A stretch of DNA of 18,130 nucleotides from an uncultured Campylobacter sp. (GTDB lineage Bacteria; Campylobacterota; Campylobacteria; Campylobacterales; Campylobacteraceae). The stretch is from assembly GCF_938017705.1 (NCBI RefSeq), contig NZ_CALIIS010000208.1:1-18130 (forward strand), read 5' to 3'. The notes under the pieces are model-generated. The model saw only the letters and a list, made by a program, of their open reading frames with translations. It ran no database searches and was not told where the DNA came from. Made by a program: the position numbers and the translations under genes. Positions 1-7,806 of this stretch are shown in pieces (position 1 is the first letter of the stretch; every line of letters starts with the position of its first letter).

Positions 1-2
1 CC

Positions 3-500
3 TTGCTGGGCGCGATGCTATTTTATTCGCTAAATTATACCGGTCTTGATATCTGGGATTACGCTCTGCAGCAAAACGGCAGCTCCTTCGAAGGAGCCTT
101 TTATTGCGCAATGGGTGCGCTTTATGCGAGCTTGGAGCATCTATCCGAAATCGGAAAATCTCAAATCATAGCTCTTTGGAGCACCGCAAATATTATGCTG
201 GCACTCATCGTTCTTTGGAAGCGGGTCGCCACGCTATACTTGCTCGGCAAGGCAAGCGGAAGCAAAATTTTCTATCTTTGCGCCGTGATAACTTTAATTT
301 GGGAAGCGCTTCTTAAACTTCTTAAAATGCTCGACGTCGATAAGTCGTGGTATAGCAGCGCGCCTGCCCGCTATGCCGCACTTACGGTAATCATTTTATC
401 TGAAATTTTAGAACTTATCGCTTGGATTAGGATTAAAGGAATTTCTGGTGCAGAGCTTTGGAATAAAAATTTATGGACGACGCCGCAAAATAGATCATAA
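3..500 (+). CDS. Polytopic membrane protein, 5' end cut by window edge
   Basis: No function recognised. The frame is open from the window edge, so the TTG at position 3 is probably not the true start. The visible 165 residues contain hydrophobic segments near residues 1-11, 56-72, 88-108 and 122-141. Residues about 73-108 (VATLYLLGKASGSKIFYLCA onward) match the pattern S-G-x3-[FL]-x2-Y plus a membrane helix seen in the proteins at 5361, 6175 and 6988, and the C-terminal helix ending IAWIRIK parallels their LLAWSKIEK and IIAWIKFNP ends. I infer that it is the C-terminal half or more of a fourth member of that family. It probably lies in the inner membrane. It is separated from its relatives by the ABC transporter locus. 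Confidence 0.7.
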   Translation: MLGAMLFYSLNYTGLDIWDYALQQNGSSFEGAFYCAMGALYASLEHLSEIGKSQIIALWSTANIMLALIVLWKRVATLYLLGKASGSKIFYLCAVITLIWEALLKLLKMLDVDKSWYSSAPARYAALTVIILSEILELIAWIRIKGISGAELWNKNLWTTPQNRS

Positions 501-765
501 AATCCAATCTAAAATTACGTGCGAGCGCTTGAAATTTCACAAATTTGCTTCACAAATTCCATATCGCACCGCGAAATTCTATGCGAAATTCATATGTACG
601 ATGTAAATTTTCAAATTTGCCCTACTTTAAAATTTCATCTTTTACCTAAAATTTATCATTAAAAATCTATAATATTTCAAAGTATATTTTCTAAATGCAA
701 TCGCCTAAAAAGCACGCAAAATCGGGCGTATTAAGAAGTATATAATCTAAATTAAAGGAAAAAAC
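501..765. other. Intergenic region with AAATTT/AAATTC cores
   Basis: This stretch holds several degenerate AAATTT, AAATTC and GAAATT cores (for example around 533-625), followed by a more AT-rich part from 640 that leads into the promoter of the first binding-protein gene. I see no convincing gene, RNA or strong hairpin terminator in it. Confidence 0.5.
741..746 (+). promoter_or_regulatory. Candidate -10 box for the decayed ABC operon
   Basis: A perfect TATAAT lies 20 bases before the ATG at 766, which would give a very short leader. A second TATAAT lies at 668-673 in a more AT-rich context and could give a longer leader. Neither has a clear -35, as is usual in Campylobacter. The AT-rich stretch at 650-690 could hold a Fur site, but I do not see a convincing box. 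Confidence 0.4.
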
Positions 766-1799
766 ATGAGCAAATTTCACTCTTTTGCGCTAGCTCTTGC
801 GCTGTGCGCGAGTTCGCTTTTTGCAGACCGCGTCGTAACCGATCAGCTAGGCCGCGACGTCACGCTGCCTGATCAGGTTAAGCGCATAGTCGTACTTCAG
901 CACCAAAGCCTAAACGCGCTAAATGAGCTAAACGCGCTGGATAAGGTCGTCGGCGTGCAGGAGTCATGGGAAAAGTCGCTCGACAAAAACTACATCCGCC
1001 TAGCGCCTAGCCTCAAAGATATGCCCACACCGGGCGATCTAAAGGTCATCAACTACGAGGCGGTGCTTTGCTAAAGCCGGGCGTCGTGATCGTCACGAAC
1101 TACATCCCGCAAGAATACATCGACAAGATGACGGAGCTCAAAATCCCAGTCGTCGCCGTTAGCTTCCAGTGCAGCGACGCCGCCGATAAAGGTAAGCTAA
1201 ATCCGACCTTCAAAGACGATGAGGCGGCCTATACCGAGGGCTTTTATGACGGCATAGAGCTTCTTGGCAAGGTCGTAAACCGCGAGAAAGAGGCCGCCGA
1301 GCTCATAAGCTTCGTCAAAACCTCGCAAGAGCAGCTAAAGGCTAAATTTAGTGACTTTATCGTCGATAAAAGGCCTAAAATCTACATGGCAAATCCCGAT
1401 CTTGCGACCTACGGCAGCGGTAAATACACGGGCATAATGTTTATGCGTGCAGGCGCGCAAAACGTCGCGGCGGATAGTATCAAAGGCTACAAGCAGGTAT
1501 CCGCAGAGCAAATTTTAGCGTGGGCGCCGCAGATGATCTTCGTGCAGGATCGCTACCCTCAGGTGCCGGCAGAGCTCAAATCCAACCCGCAGCTTGCAAA
1601 TTTAAGCGCGGTTAAAGAGGATAAAATTTACATGATGCCCGAATACGCCAAAGCGTGGGGCTATCCGACTGCCGAAGCCATGGCGCTTGGCGAGTGGTGG
1701 CTAGCGATGAAGCTCTATCCGAAGCACTTTGACGAGGCGGAATTTGACAAAAGAGTAGAGGAATTTTATCAAAAATTCTACCGCACGAGTTATAAATGA
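766..1799 (+). pseudogene. Iron-complex ABC transporter substrate-binding protein, frameshifted
   Basis: Frame one (766..1074) encodes a signal peptide ending in LFA before DR, then TDQLGRDVTLPDQVKRIVVL, typical of periplasmic class III (FecB/BtuF-like, PF01497) metal-chelate binding proteins. It stops at TAA 1072-1074, just after the residues NYEAVL. The rest continues in another frame from 1068 to 1799 (LKPGVVIVTN onward). Aligned with the intact paralogue at 2066, the two frames join if one base is restored between about 1068 and 1071, giving about 344 residues against 348. The body otherwise looks well preserved, so either the mutation is recent or it is a sequencing error. A ribosome site AAAGGA precedes the ATG. 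It lacks four residues found in the paralogue near the middle (RDSF) and uses more GC-rich codons. Confidence 0.88.
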
Positions 1800-1903
1800 A
1801 ATTTTCAGCCCTGCTGCTGCTTTGGGTGCTTCTGTTTGCGGTATCGCTTGGCATCGGGCAGTATCCCGTGAGCCTAGAGGAGACGGGTAAAAATTTTTAC
1901 TAG
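1796..1903 (+). pseudogene. Truncated FecCD-type permease stub
   Basis: The ATG overlaps the stop of the upstream binding-protein gene by four bases (ATGA), exactly where a permease start is expected. The 35-residue product (MKFSALLLLWVLLFAV, then SLGIGQYPVSLEE) matches the start of the intact permease at 3112 (WVVLALISLASGQFHIPLEE): first membrane helix, then the G-Q-[YF]-x-[IV]-[PS]-LEE turn. It then runs into GKNFY and a stop inside AAATTT-type repeat sequence, and no further permease sequence follows. It is the remnant of a second copy of the permease, lost by deletion or replacement by repeat DNA. Confidence 0.8.
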
Positions 1904-2011
1904 CAAAATTCTGCGTAAAATCACAAAATTCTGCCCTACGAAAGCATCTGAAATCCCCCACGACAAAATGAAATTTATATAAAAATTTATCTGGGTTTTA
2001 TGCCGATCGGC

Positions 2012-2017
2012 TATAAT
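2012..2017 (+). promoter_or_regulatory. Candidate -10 box of the intact ABC operon
   Basis: A perfect TATAAT lies 48 bases before the gene start at 2066. No good -35 is visible; the upstream DNA is AT-rich (1970-1995). A small stem (2033-2037 with 2043-2047) would lie in the leader. This promoter would serve the downstream three-gene operon independently of the decayed copy. Confidence 0.5.
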
Positions 2018-2065
2018 TCCACTATTCTAACCCCGCATATTTTGCGGAATTTTCAAGGAGAAAAA

Positions 2066-3112
2066 ATGCTTAAACTTCACTCAATCCTTCTTGGTGCAGC
2101 GCTTTGCGCTAGCCTGGCTTTTGCAGATCGCACGATTACAGATCAGCTCGGTCGCAAGGTCACGATCCCAGATCAAGTAAATCGCATCGTCGTGCTACAC
2201 CACGAAGCACTCAATGTCTTAAACGAAATCAACGCCCAAGATAAGGTCGTAGGCATCCTAAAAAGCTGGGAGCAGCGCCTAGGCAAAGAGTATAATCGTT
2301 TGGCACCGAGTTTTAAAAACCTACCTAATCCAGGCGATATCAAAGATGTCAATTACGAAGCTCTGCTTAGTCTAAAGCCTGATGCGGTCGTAGTGGTCAA
2401 CTACTTCCCTAAAGAATATATCGCTAAAATGGAGGAGTTGAAAATCCCAGTCGTAGGTATTTCATTTTTCAGCTCTGCACAAGAGGAAAAAGCTAAGCTA
2501 AATCCGACCTTTAAAGATGAGCGCGATAGCTTCGCTGCTTACGATGAGGGCTTTTACGAGGGGGTTAAAATTTTAGGCGAACTAAGCAATCACGAAAAGG
2601 ATGCCGCTGAACTAATAGATTTCGTTAAAAAATCGCAAGCTGATTTAAATGCCAAATTTAGTAATTTTATCGTAGATAAAAGACCTAGAGTTTATATGGC
2701 AAATCCTGATCTTACGACCTACGGTAGCGGCAAATATACTGGCGTAATGTTAGCAAGAGCGGGTGCGACGAACGTCGCCGCTGCAGATATAAAGGGCTAC
2801 AAGCAGGTTTCGCCGGAGCAAATTTTAGCATGGAATCCGCAGATTATCTTAGTGCAAAACCGCTATCCTCAAGTACCTGCCGAACTTAAGGCAAACCCTG
2901 CGCTAAAAGGTCTTAGCGCCGTGAAAGAGGATAGAATTTATCTAATGCCCGAATTCGTTAAAGCATGGGGTCATCCGACTGCCGAAGCAATGGCGCTTGG
3001 TGAGGAATGGCTTGCGATGAAACTTTATCCGCAAAATTTTAAGGACGCAAACTTTGATAAAAAAGTAGAGGAATTCTACGAGAAATTTTACCGCGTCAAA
3101 TATCAAAAATAA
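2066..3112 (+). CDS. Iron-complex ABC transporter substrate-binding protein
   Basis: Periplasmic receptor that captures a metal chelate (ferric siderophore, haem or a similar complex) and hands it to the inner-membrane permease. The 348-residue product has a cleavable signal peptide (hydrophobic residues 5-20, cleavage after AFA before DR), not a lipobox, since the cysteine at residue 14 is within the hydrophobic core. It then has the TDQLGRKVTIPDQVNRIVVL strand of the PF01497 fold and a long helix linking two lobes, around residues 150-200. I chose ATG 2066 over an in-frame upstream start because AAGGAG ends six bases before it and the signal peptide begins there. The stop overlaps the permease start (TAATG). 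The ligand cannot be read from the sequence; no outer-membrane receptor or TonB lies in the window. Confidence 0.9.
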   Translation: MLKLHSILLGAALCASLAFADRTITDQLGRKVTIPDQVNRIVVLHHEALNVLNEINAQDKVVGILKSWEQRLGKEYNRLAPSFKNLPNPGDIKDVNYEALLSLKPDAVVVVNYFPKEYIAKMEELKIPVVGISFFSSAQEEKAKLNPTFKDERDSFAAYDEGFYEGVKILGELSNHEKDAAELIDFVKKSQADLNAKFSNFIVDKRPRVYMANPDLTTYGSGKYTGVMLARAGATNVAAADIKGYKQVSPEQILAWNPQIILVQNRYPQVPAELKANPALKGLSAVKEDRIYLMPEFVKAWGHPTAEAMALGEEWLAMKLYPQNFKDANFDKKVEEFYEKFYRVKYQK

Positions 3113-4092
3113 TGCTAAACGTAATCCTGCTTCTTTTTTGGGTAGTGCTGGCGCTAATCTCGCTCGCTAGCGGACAATTTCATATACCGTTAGAAGAAAT
3201 TTTTAAAATTCTCTTTAGCGGAGGCGGCGATGAAGCCGCCAAAAGTGTGATGATGGATGTTAGAATTCCGCGCATTCTACTCTCCAGCCTTTGCGGTGGA
3301 GCGCTTGCTATCGCGGGTTTGAGCTTACAGGCGGTATTTAAAAACCCGCTCGTTGGCCCGCACATCGTAGGCGTTAGCACTGCAGCGGCATTCGGCGGCG
3401 CGCTTTGTATTTTGCTAGGATTGAGCGGCTTATGGCTTGCGGGTTTTGCATTTTGCTTCGGACTTGCGGCGCTATTTTTGCTCTATCTTTTGGCAAAATT
3501 CGTAGCACGCGCCGATATTTTCTCGCTCATTTTGGCAGGTATAGTCATTAACGGCGTATTTGCCGCACTTACGAGCTTGGTGCAGTATCTGGCAGACGAT
3601 GAGGAAGTGCTGCCTAATATCGTCTTTTGGCTACTAGGAAGCTTCGTAAGCGCAGGATATGATAAAGTAATTTTGATGTGCGCGATCGCCCTGCCCGCTT
3701 CTGCAGTCTTAATCGCGCTGAGATGGCGGTTTAATCTACTCAGCCTAAATGATGATGATTTGCGCGTGCTAGGCGTGGATGTTAAGTTTCTGCGCTGCAC
3801 GATCCTAGCGCTTTGCACCGCTCTGATTGCTGTACAAGTTAGCGTCAGCGGAAATATCGGCTGGGTAGGTCTTGTGGTGCCACACGCCACCAGGCTCATT
3901 GCGGGCAGCGACCACGTGAAGCTAATGCCTGCCTGCTTCATCACAGGAGCGATCTTTATGCTGGCAATCGACGATCTATCTCGCTCGCTAAGTAGCGCCG
4001 AAATTCCTTTGGGAATTCTATCCGCTCTCATCGGAAGCCCGATCTTTGCCCTACTTCTAAAAAGGAGCGCCAAAAATGCAAAATCTAATTGA
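3112..4092 (+). CDS. FecCD/BtuC-family iron-complex ABC permease
   Basis: Inner-membrane channel subunit of a class III metal-chelate importer, expected to act as a dimer. The 326 residues are almost wholly hydrophobic, with about nine or ten helices. Family landmarks are visible: VRIPRILLSSLCGGALAIAG near residues 49-69, NPLVGPHIVGVSTAAAFGG near 77-95, GNIGWVGLVVPHATRL in the last third, then D-H-x-K-L-x-P and the C-terminal IPLGILSALIGSPIFALLL. Length is normal for the family. Its ATG shares one base with the binding-protein stop, and its 3' end overlaps the ATPase gene by 17 bases, so all three are translated from one message. The stub at 1796 is a truncated paralogue of this gene. Confidence 0.93.
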   Translation: MLNVILLLFWVVLALISLASGQFHIPLEEIFKILFSGGGDEAAKSVMMDVRIPRILLSSLCGGALAIAGLSLQAVFKNPLVGPHIVGVSTAAAFGGALCILLGLSGLWLAGFAFCFGLAALFLLYLLAKFVARADIFSLILAGIVINGVFAALTSLVQYLADDEEVLPNIVFWLLGSFVSAGYDKVILMCAIALPASAVLIALRWRFNLLSLNDDDLRVLGVDVKFLRCTILALCTALIAVQVSVSGNIGWVGLVVPHATRLIAGSDHVKLMPACFITGAIFMLAIDDLSRSLSSAEIPLGILSALIGSPIFALLLKRSAKNAKSN

Positions 4093-4840
4093 GGTAAAAA
4101 ACGCTGGCTTTTACTACGAGGCGGAAAAATTCTGCTTTCGCAACTTAAGCTTCGAGCTTTCCAGCTCTCAAACATTAGCGATTTTGGGCTTAAACGGGCA
4201 AGGCAAAAGTACGCTAATGTCGTGTATGATGGGGATTTTGCAGCCTAAAGAAGGCGAGATCGTGCGCAAGGCAAAATTTGCTTTCTTGCCGCAGAGTTTT
4301 AACGTCGCGTTTGATTACAGCGTGCTTGACATCGTACTGATGGGGCGGGTACGCGAGATCTCGCTCTTTTCAAAACCGGGCAAAAAGGATATTCAAATCT
4401 GCCTTGACGCTCTGGATACGCTAGGTGTCGCCCATCTGCAAAAGCGCAGCTTTAACGCCCTTAGCGGCGGGCAGAGGCAGCTCGTGCTCTTTGCTAGAGC
4501 CCTAGCTAGCGGTAGCGACGTGCTGTTTTTGGACGAGCCTGCCAGCGCGCTTGATATCAAAAACCAAGACCGCGTGCTAAGCCTCATCGCAAATCTGCGC
4601 TCAAATAGCGATGCGAGCATAGTTTTTACCACCCATCAGCCTAACCACGCCCTCGCAGTCGCCGATCGCACACTAATCTTGCGAAATGATCTTAGCTACA
4701 ACTACGGCGCAAGCAACGAAATTTTAACTGAAGCCGCGCTTAGCTCGCTCTACGGCGTACAGATCAAAACGGCGAAATTTGACATAGAGGGCGAGCAAAT
4801 CCCCAGCATCACGCAGATTTTCAGCGCGCAGGTGAAGTAG
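4076..4840 (+). CDS. Iron-complex ABC transporter ATP-binding protein
   Basis: Cytoplasmic ATPase that powers the permease encoded just upstream. The 254 residues contain a full set of ABC motifs: Walker A GLNGQGKST (38-46), Q-loop Q73, signature LSGGQ (129-133), Walker B VLFLDEP (149-155), D-loop SALD (157-160) and switch H187. The usual GPNGAGKS reads GLNGQGKS here; both changes are at tolerated positions. An AAGGAG ribosome site within the permease gene precedes the ATG, and the genes overlap by 17 bases. It closes the operon: a repeat-filled gap follows, with no clear terminator hairpin. FecE/BtuD-like by motifs and context; the substrate is not determined. Confidence 0.93.
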   Translation: MQNLIEVKNAGFYYEAEKFCFRNLSFELSSSQTLAILGLNGQGKSTLMSCMMGILQPKEGEIVRKAKFAFLPQSFNVAFDYSVLDIVLMGRVREISLFSKPGKKDIQICLDALDTLGVAHLQKRSFNALSGGQRQLVLFARALASGSDVLFLDEPASALDIKNQDRVLSLIANLRSNSDASIVFTTHQPNHALAVADRTLILRNDLSYNYGASNEILTEAALSSLYGVQIKTAKFDIEGEQIPSITQIFSAQVK

Positions 4841-5318
4841 CGCGACGAGCTGCACGTGATCAGCGCGACAAAGCAACTCGTCAATCGGCGCGAAATTTTA
4901 AATCGTGGGATTTTGTTTTGAGTGAAATTTAAATCGCGAAATTTTGTTTTGAAATGCCATCTTGAAATTCCGATTAAAATTTTATATTGAGGTTTTGCCT
5001 TAGAATTCTGGTCTAAATTCCATAGTGAAATTTTACCGCGGAATTCCGAGTAGAAATCTTCATAGCGGAATTCTACCTGTGGCTTGCCGGTTTTCGAAGC
5101 GTACAATGAAATTATGCCGTGCTTGAGATTTGAAATTCCACCGCGAAATTCTACCCCGCAAATCCACAGGCGGAATTTCGTTTTAAAATCCAGTGACGGA
5201 ATTTATGCTCGCTCCGATGAAATTCCGAAATTCCGCAGCATGTGCTTGTCTGCAACGAAATTTAGCTGCGATGAAATTTTGAAATTTTAAACTTCGCAGT
5301 TTAATCTGTGCTTTACGT
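4841..5318. repeat. Degenerate 13-bp-period RAATTY repeat array
   Basis: This gap has no gene I can support. Between about 4890 and 5290 I count 19 RAATTY hexamers (AAATTT, AAATTC, GAATTC, GAATTT), where random sequence would give well under one. Successive GAAAT/GAATT cores start at 4938, 4951, 4964, then 5003, 5014, 5027, 5041, 5053 and 5068, so spacing clusters at 11-15 and often exactly 13 (4964 to 5003 is 3 x 13). The parts between the cores vary. Open frames across it are products of the repeats. Confidence 0.75.
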
Positions 5319-5327
5319 TTGTTTATG

Positions 5328-5333
5328 TATACT
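5328..5333 (+). promoter_or_regulatory. Candidate -10 box, paralogue pair, first copy
   Basis: TATACT lies 28 bases before the start at 5361. The surrounding sequence (TTTA, ATCTG, GCTTT, TGTATA, then TTTTAAAAGG) resembles the region before the next paralogue at 6175, which suggests that promoter and leader were duplicated with the gene. No convincing -35. Confidence 0.35.
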
Positions 5334-5360
5334 TCATGGCAAATTTTAAAAGGGCTTATT

Positions 5361-6059
5361 ATGCAAGACACTGTATCTCAGGCAAGAAAAAATGGGATGA
5401 TTAGCGCTGGAATCGATCTGTTTTTAGCAGCGCTACCCGTAGTTTTTATTGTGGTAGGCTTTATCTCTTTCGACAGACCAAGAATCTTTGACGACGAGAT
5501 GACAAATTATATCGCTAGCGGAATTTTGATCGCTTTTATTTGTGTTTCGGCATTTTTCAGATTGCAGGCACTCCGAAAAATTTCAGCGCTTAGTGGCATA
5601 AAAGCAGCGACGCTTTATCGCAACTGCATAATAATCTGCGTCTGCTTTTTTGCGCTAGCGCTCGTGCTTAATTACCTTTATCCGAGGGAGCCTGACGCAG
5701 ACGGCGGGCAGAATGATAATCCATTTGCGGCGATATTTGGACTAGCGCTTTTCGTAGGCGTTATTTACATAATCGTCGCATGGTTTCGCATAAATTTTTC
5801 TTTGGCGCGCGTAAGCGGCGTGAGTACCTTTCGGACTTATGTGTGGCTCTGCGTGGGACTTTTCGTGTTAAATATACTATGCAACGTAGCGATTATTGCT
5901 ATAGCTATTTCCTCCGAGCCGCGGACCGAGCAGGTCTCGGCTTTAGCTATTGCTGTCGTAATGCTTAAACTGCTCCTGCCGTTTGCCGCTCTCATAATAA
6001 CTGGCATCGTGCACCTACTAGCTTGGAGCAAGATAGAAAAGATAAGCGCGGAGGTTTAA
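5361..6059 (+). CDS. Six-helix membrane protein, tandem paralogue 1
   Basis: No function recognised. 232 residues with about six membrane segments (near 14-35, 45-63, 80-101, 117-139, 160-182 and 195-222). ATG 5361 is chosen over an upstream ATG because the residues MQDTVSQARKNGMISAGIDL match the start of the neighbour at 6175, and AAAAGGG lies just before it. The protein contains an internal repeat: residues about 66-85 (ISALSGIKAATLYRNC) and about 143-160 (LARVSGVSTFRTYVWLC) share the pattern [AS]-x-[ST]-G-[IV]-x4-[LFR]-Y at the start of a helix. It is clearly homologous to 6175..6837 and more distantly to 6988..7806 and the fragment at the window start. Inner-membrane location is inferred. 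Confidence 0.85.
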   Translation: MQDTVSQARKNGMISAGIDLFLAALPVVFIVVGFISFDRPRIFDDEMTNYIASGILIAFICVSAFFRLQALRKISALSGIKAATLYRNCIIICVCFFALALVLNYLYPREPDADGGQNDNPFAAIFGLALFVGVIYIIVAWFRINFSLARVSGVSTFRTYVWLCVGLFVLNILCNVAIIAIAISSEPRTEQVSALAIAVVMLKLLLPFAALIITGIVHLLAWSKIEKISAEV

Positions 6060-6080
6060 ATTTTAAATTTCATAAACCTC
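6051..6080 (+). terminator. Weak hairpin at the end of paralogue 1
   Basis: GAGGTTTA (6051-6058) and TAAACCTC (6073-6080) form a perfect 8-bp stem with a 14-base AT-rich loop, overlapping the stop codon. Only a short U-poor tail (TTGTC) follows, so it could be a weak terminator or a 3'-end stabiliser rather than a classical intrinsic terminator. Confidence 0.35.
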
Positions 6081-6138
6081 TTGTCACGATAAAATTTCGC
6101 TCTTTTCGGTTTGATTAGCGTTTTACATCTGCTTTTTG

Positions 6139-6144
6139 TATATT
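6139..6144 (+). promoter_or_regulatory. Candidate -10 box, paralogue pair, second copy
   Basis: TATATT preceded by CTTTTTG (T-rich upstream, as in Campylobacter promoters), 31 bases before the GTG start at 6175. It matches the arrangement before the first paralogue. Confidence 0.4.
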
Positions 6145-6174
6145 GAAATAAATTTTTAAAAGGAGTTATACGAC

Positions 6175-6837
6175 GTGCAAGACACCGTATCTCAAGCAAG
6201 AAAAAATGGGATGATCAGCGCCGGCATCGATCTATTTTTAGCGGCGTTACCGGTGGTTTTGATGGCGATAGATTTTGTTTTTGAGGGCATACCGGGGTAT
6301 CCATATAATATCGTGATCATAGGTGGAATTTTTATCGCTTTTATTTGCTTCTCGGTGATTTATAGGTTAAGAGCACTCAGCAAAATTTCAGCGCTCACCG
6401 GCATAAAAGCGGCGGCGCTTTACCGCAACTGCATAATTGTTTTCATCTGTATCTCGGTGTTTTCATTATTTCATCCGATAAGTTCTTGTAGAGAAGAGAT
6501 GGTTAGAGAGACAACAGGAGAGACAATATGGAATTTAGCAGCGCCCGCAGCCGCAATCTACATAATCGTAGCGTGGCTTCGCATAAATTTCTCTTTGGCG
6601 CGCGTAAGCGGCGTGATGACCTTTCGGATCTACGTGTGGCTCTGCGCCTTCTTTTTTGCGCTAAATTGGCTATGTGGCGCGGGACCCTTCGGTTTGGCTA
6701 ACTCCAAGCCGCAAACTGACGATGCGGTTACGGCTTTAGTCATCACATCGTTTAAGGAATTTTTGCCGTTTGCCTCTCTCATAATAACTAGCGTCGTGCA
6801 CCTGCTAGCTTGGAGCAAGATAGAAAAGCTCGCCTAA
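6175..6837 (+). CDS. Six-helix membrane protein, tandem paralogue 2
   Basis: No function recognised. 220 residues, beginning at GTG after AAAAGGAG (about 10 bases upstream). The first 26 residues are nearly identical to the neighbour at 5361 (QDTVSQARKNGMISAGIDLF), and the blocks ISALTGIKAAALYRNCII, INFSLARVSGVMTFRIYVWLC and LAWSKIEK are shared. The loop after helix three differs (SCREEMVRETTGET against YPREPDADGGQND), as does the second periplasmic or cytoplasmic loop. About six membrane segments and the same internal duplication. It arose by tandem duplication; the loops have diverged faster than the helices. Confidence 0.85.
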   Translation: MQDTVSQARKNGMISAGIDLFLAALPVVLMAIDFVFEGIPGYPYNIVIIGGIFIAFICFSVIYRLRALSKISALTGIKAAALYRNCIIVFICISVFSLFHPISSCREEMVRETTGETIWNLAAPAAAIYIIVAWLRINFSLARVSGVMTFRIYVWLCAFFFALNWLCGAGPFGLANSKPQTDDAVTALVITSFKEFLPFASLIITSVVHLLAWSKIEKLA

Positions 6838-6987
6838 GCCGAAGCGCTTTCGTTTTGCAGCGACCTCGCGCTTTTGCAAGTCTAAACCGCAACGTCCAAG
6901 CCGCGCTGTTATAGCAATGTCAAGCGCGCCGCCGCCGCAGCAAAGCCGCAAGATAGCGCGTAAATTTAGAAAATTCAAAGGATAAAA

Positions 6988-7806
6988 ATGAAAGAAATTT
7001 CAAAGCAAGATCTGCTTCGCAAGGCGAAATTCCGCGGAGTTTTAGGCGCCGTGATTTTGCTAGGCATCGGTATAAGCGGCACGGTGGGCGTAAGCGACAT
7101 AGACGAGGACGCGGTCGCGATTTTTAGAGTTTTAGCGCTACTAGCGACGCTAGCGATATTTTACGACTGCTTCGTTTGCCTAGAAAAGGCACTAGGCGTG
7201 CGCTTCGTTAAGACCTATAGACTGATAGAAAGTATCCCGATCGTCGCGATTTTGTGCTACTGCGCCATGGTAGTAGCGCTAAAAGAGGGCGCGATGCTAG
7301 GTCTGCTCTACACCCTGCTCTACGTCCTTTCGACGTGCGCAGCGGTGATAATCTGGGGCGTATTAAACTGCCGCCTAGCCACACTTAGCGGCGTGGATTT
7401 ATTTAAAATCTACGGCATAGTGGTGTCCGTGGCATGGCTCTGCGAAGCGGTATTGGGCGCGCTAGCTAAAATAGGCGTAATCCTCGCTCTGCCGTATCTA
7501 ATCACAGCGTCGCTGGTAACAGCGTTTTCGGGGATTTTGCTAATCATAGCGTGGATAAAATTCAACCCCGCAAGGTTATGCGGCGCGGAAAATTCTAGCG
7601 AGCTTGATGGCACCAAGCTAGGCGCGGACGGCGAAAAACCGAGCATTTACAGTAAACTCGCCGCTTTTAAGAAATCGGACGCGGACGATGCGAAAAAGCC
7701 CGCTTCCAAGGCGAGCGCAGATACCGCAAATATGCCTGCTTCCAAAGTGAGCGCAGATGATACGACTGCCGCAAGACGCCCGGGCAACCCCGGATTTAAA
7801 TTCTAA
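6988..7806 (+). CDS. Six-helix membrane protein with soluble low-complexity tail, related to the tandem pair
   Basis: No function recognised. 272 residues; ATG preceded by AAAGGA. About six hydrophobic segments lie in residues 15-190. Internal motif copies are visible: CLEKALGVRFVKTYRL near 62-77 and LATLSGVDLFKIYG near 130-143, matching the SGxxxFxxY motif of the upstream proteins, and IIAWIKFNPARL matches LLAWSKIEK at the last helix. Unlike its neighbours it has a polar tail of about 80 residues with a near-repeat, KKPASKASADTANMPASKVSADD, rich in Ala, Ser, Lys and Asp. The tail probably lies in the cytoplasm, following the last helix. A gap of 150 bases separates it from paralogue 2. Confidence 0.82.
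   Translation: MKEISKQDLLRKAKFRGVLGAVILLGIGISGTVGVSDIDEDAVAIFRVLALLATLAIFYDCFVCLEKALGVRFVKTYRLIESIPIVAILCYCAMVVALKEGAMLGLLYTLLYVLSTCAAVIIWGVLNCRLATLSGVDLFKIYGIVVSVAWLCEAVLGALAKIGVILALPYLITASLVTAFSGILLIIAWIKFNPARLCGAENSSELDGTKLGADGEKPSIYSKLAAFKKSDADDAKKPASKASADTANMPASKVSADDTTAARRPGNPGFKF

Noticed and set aside
640..700. Fur box before the decayed ABC operon
   Set aside because: The region is AT-rich, but no stretch matches the inverted GATAAT-type pattern well enough.
2000..2065. Upstream start for the intact binding protein
   Set aside because: It would put 22 non-signal residues before the signal peptide and overlap the promoter; ATG 2066 has AAGGAG.
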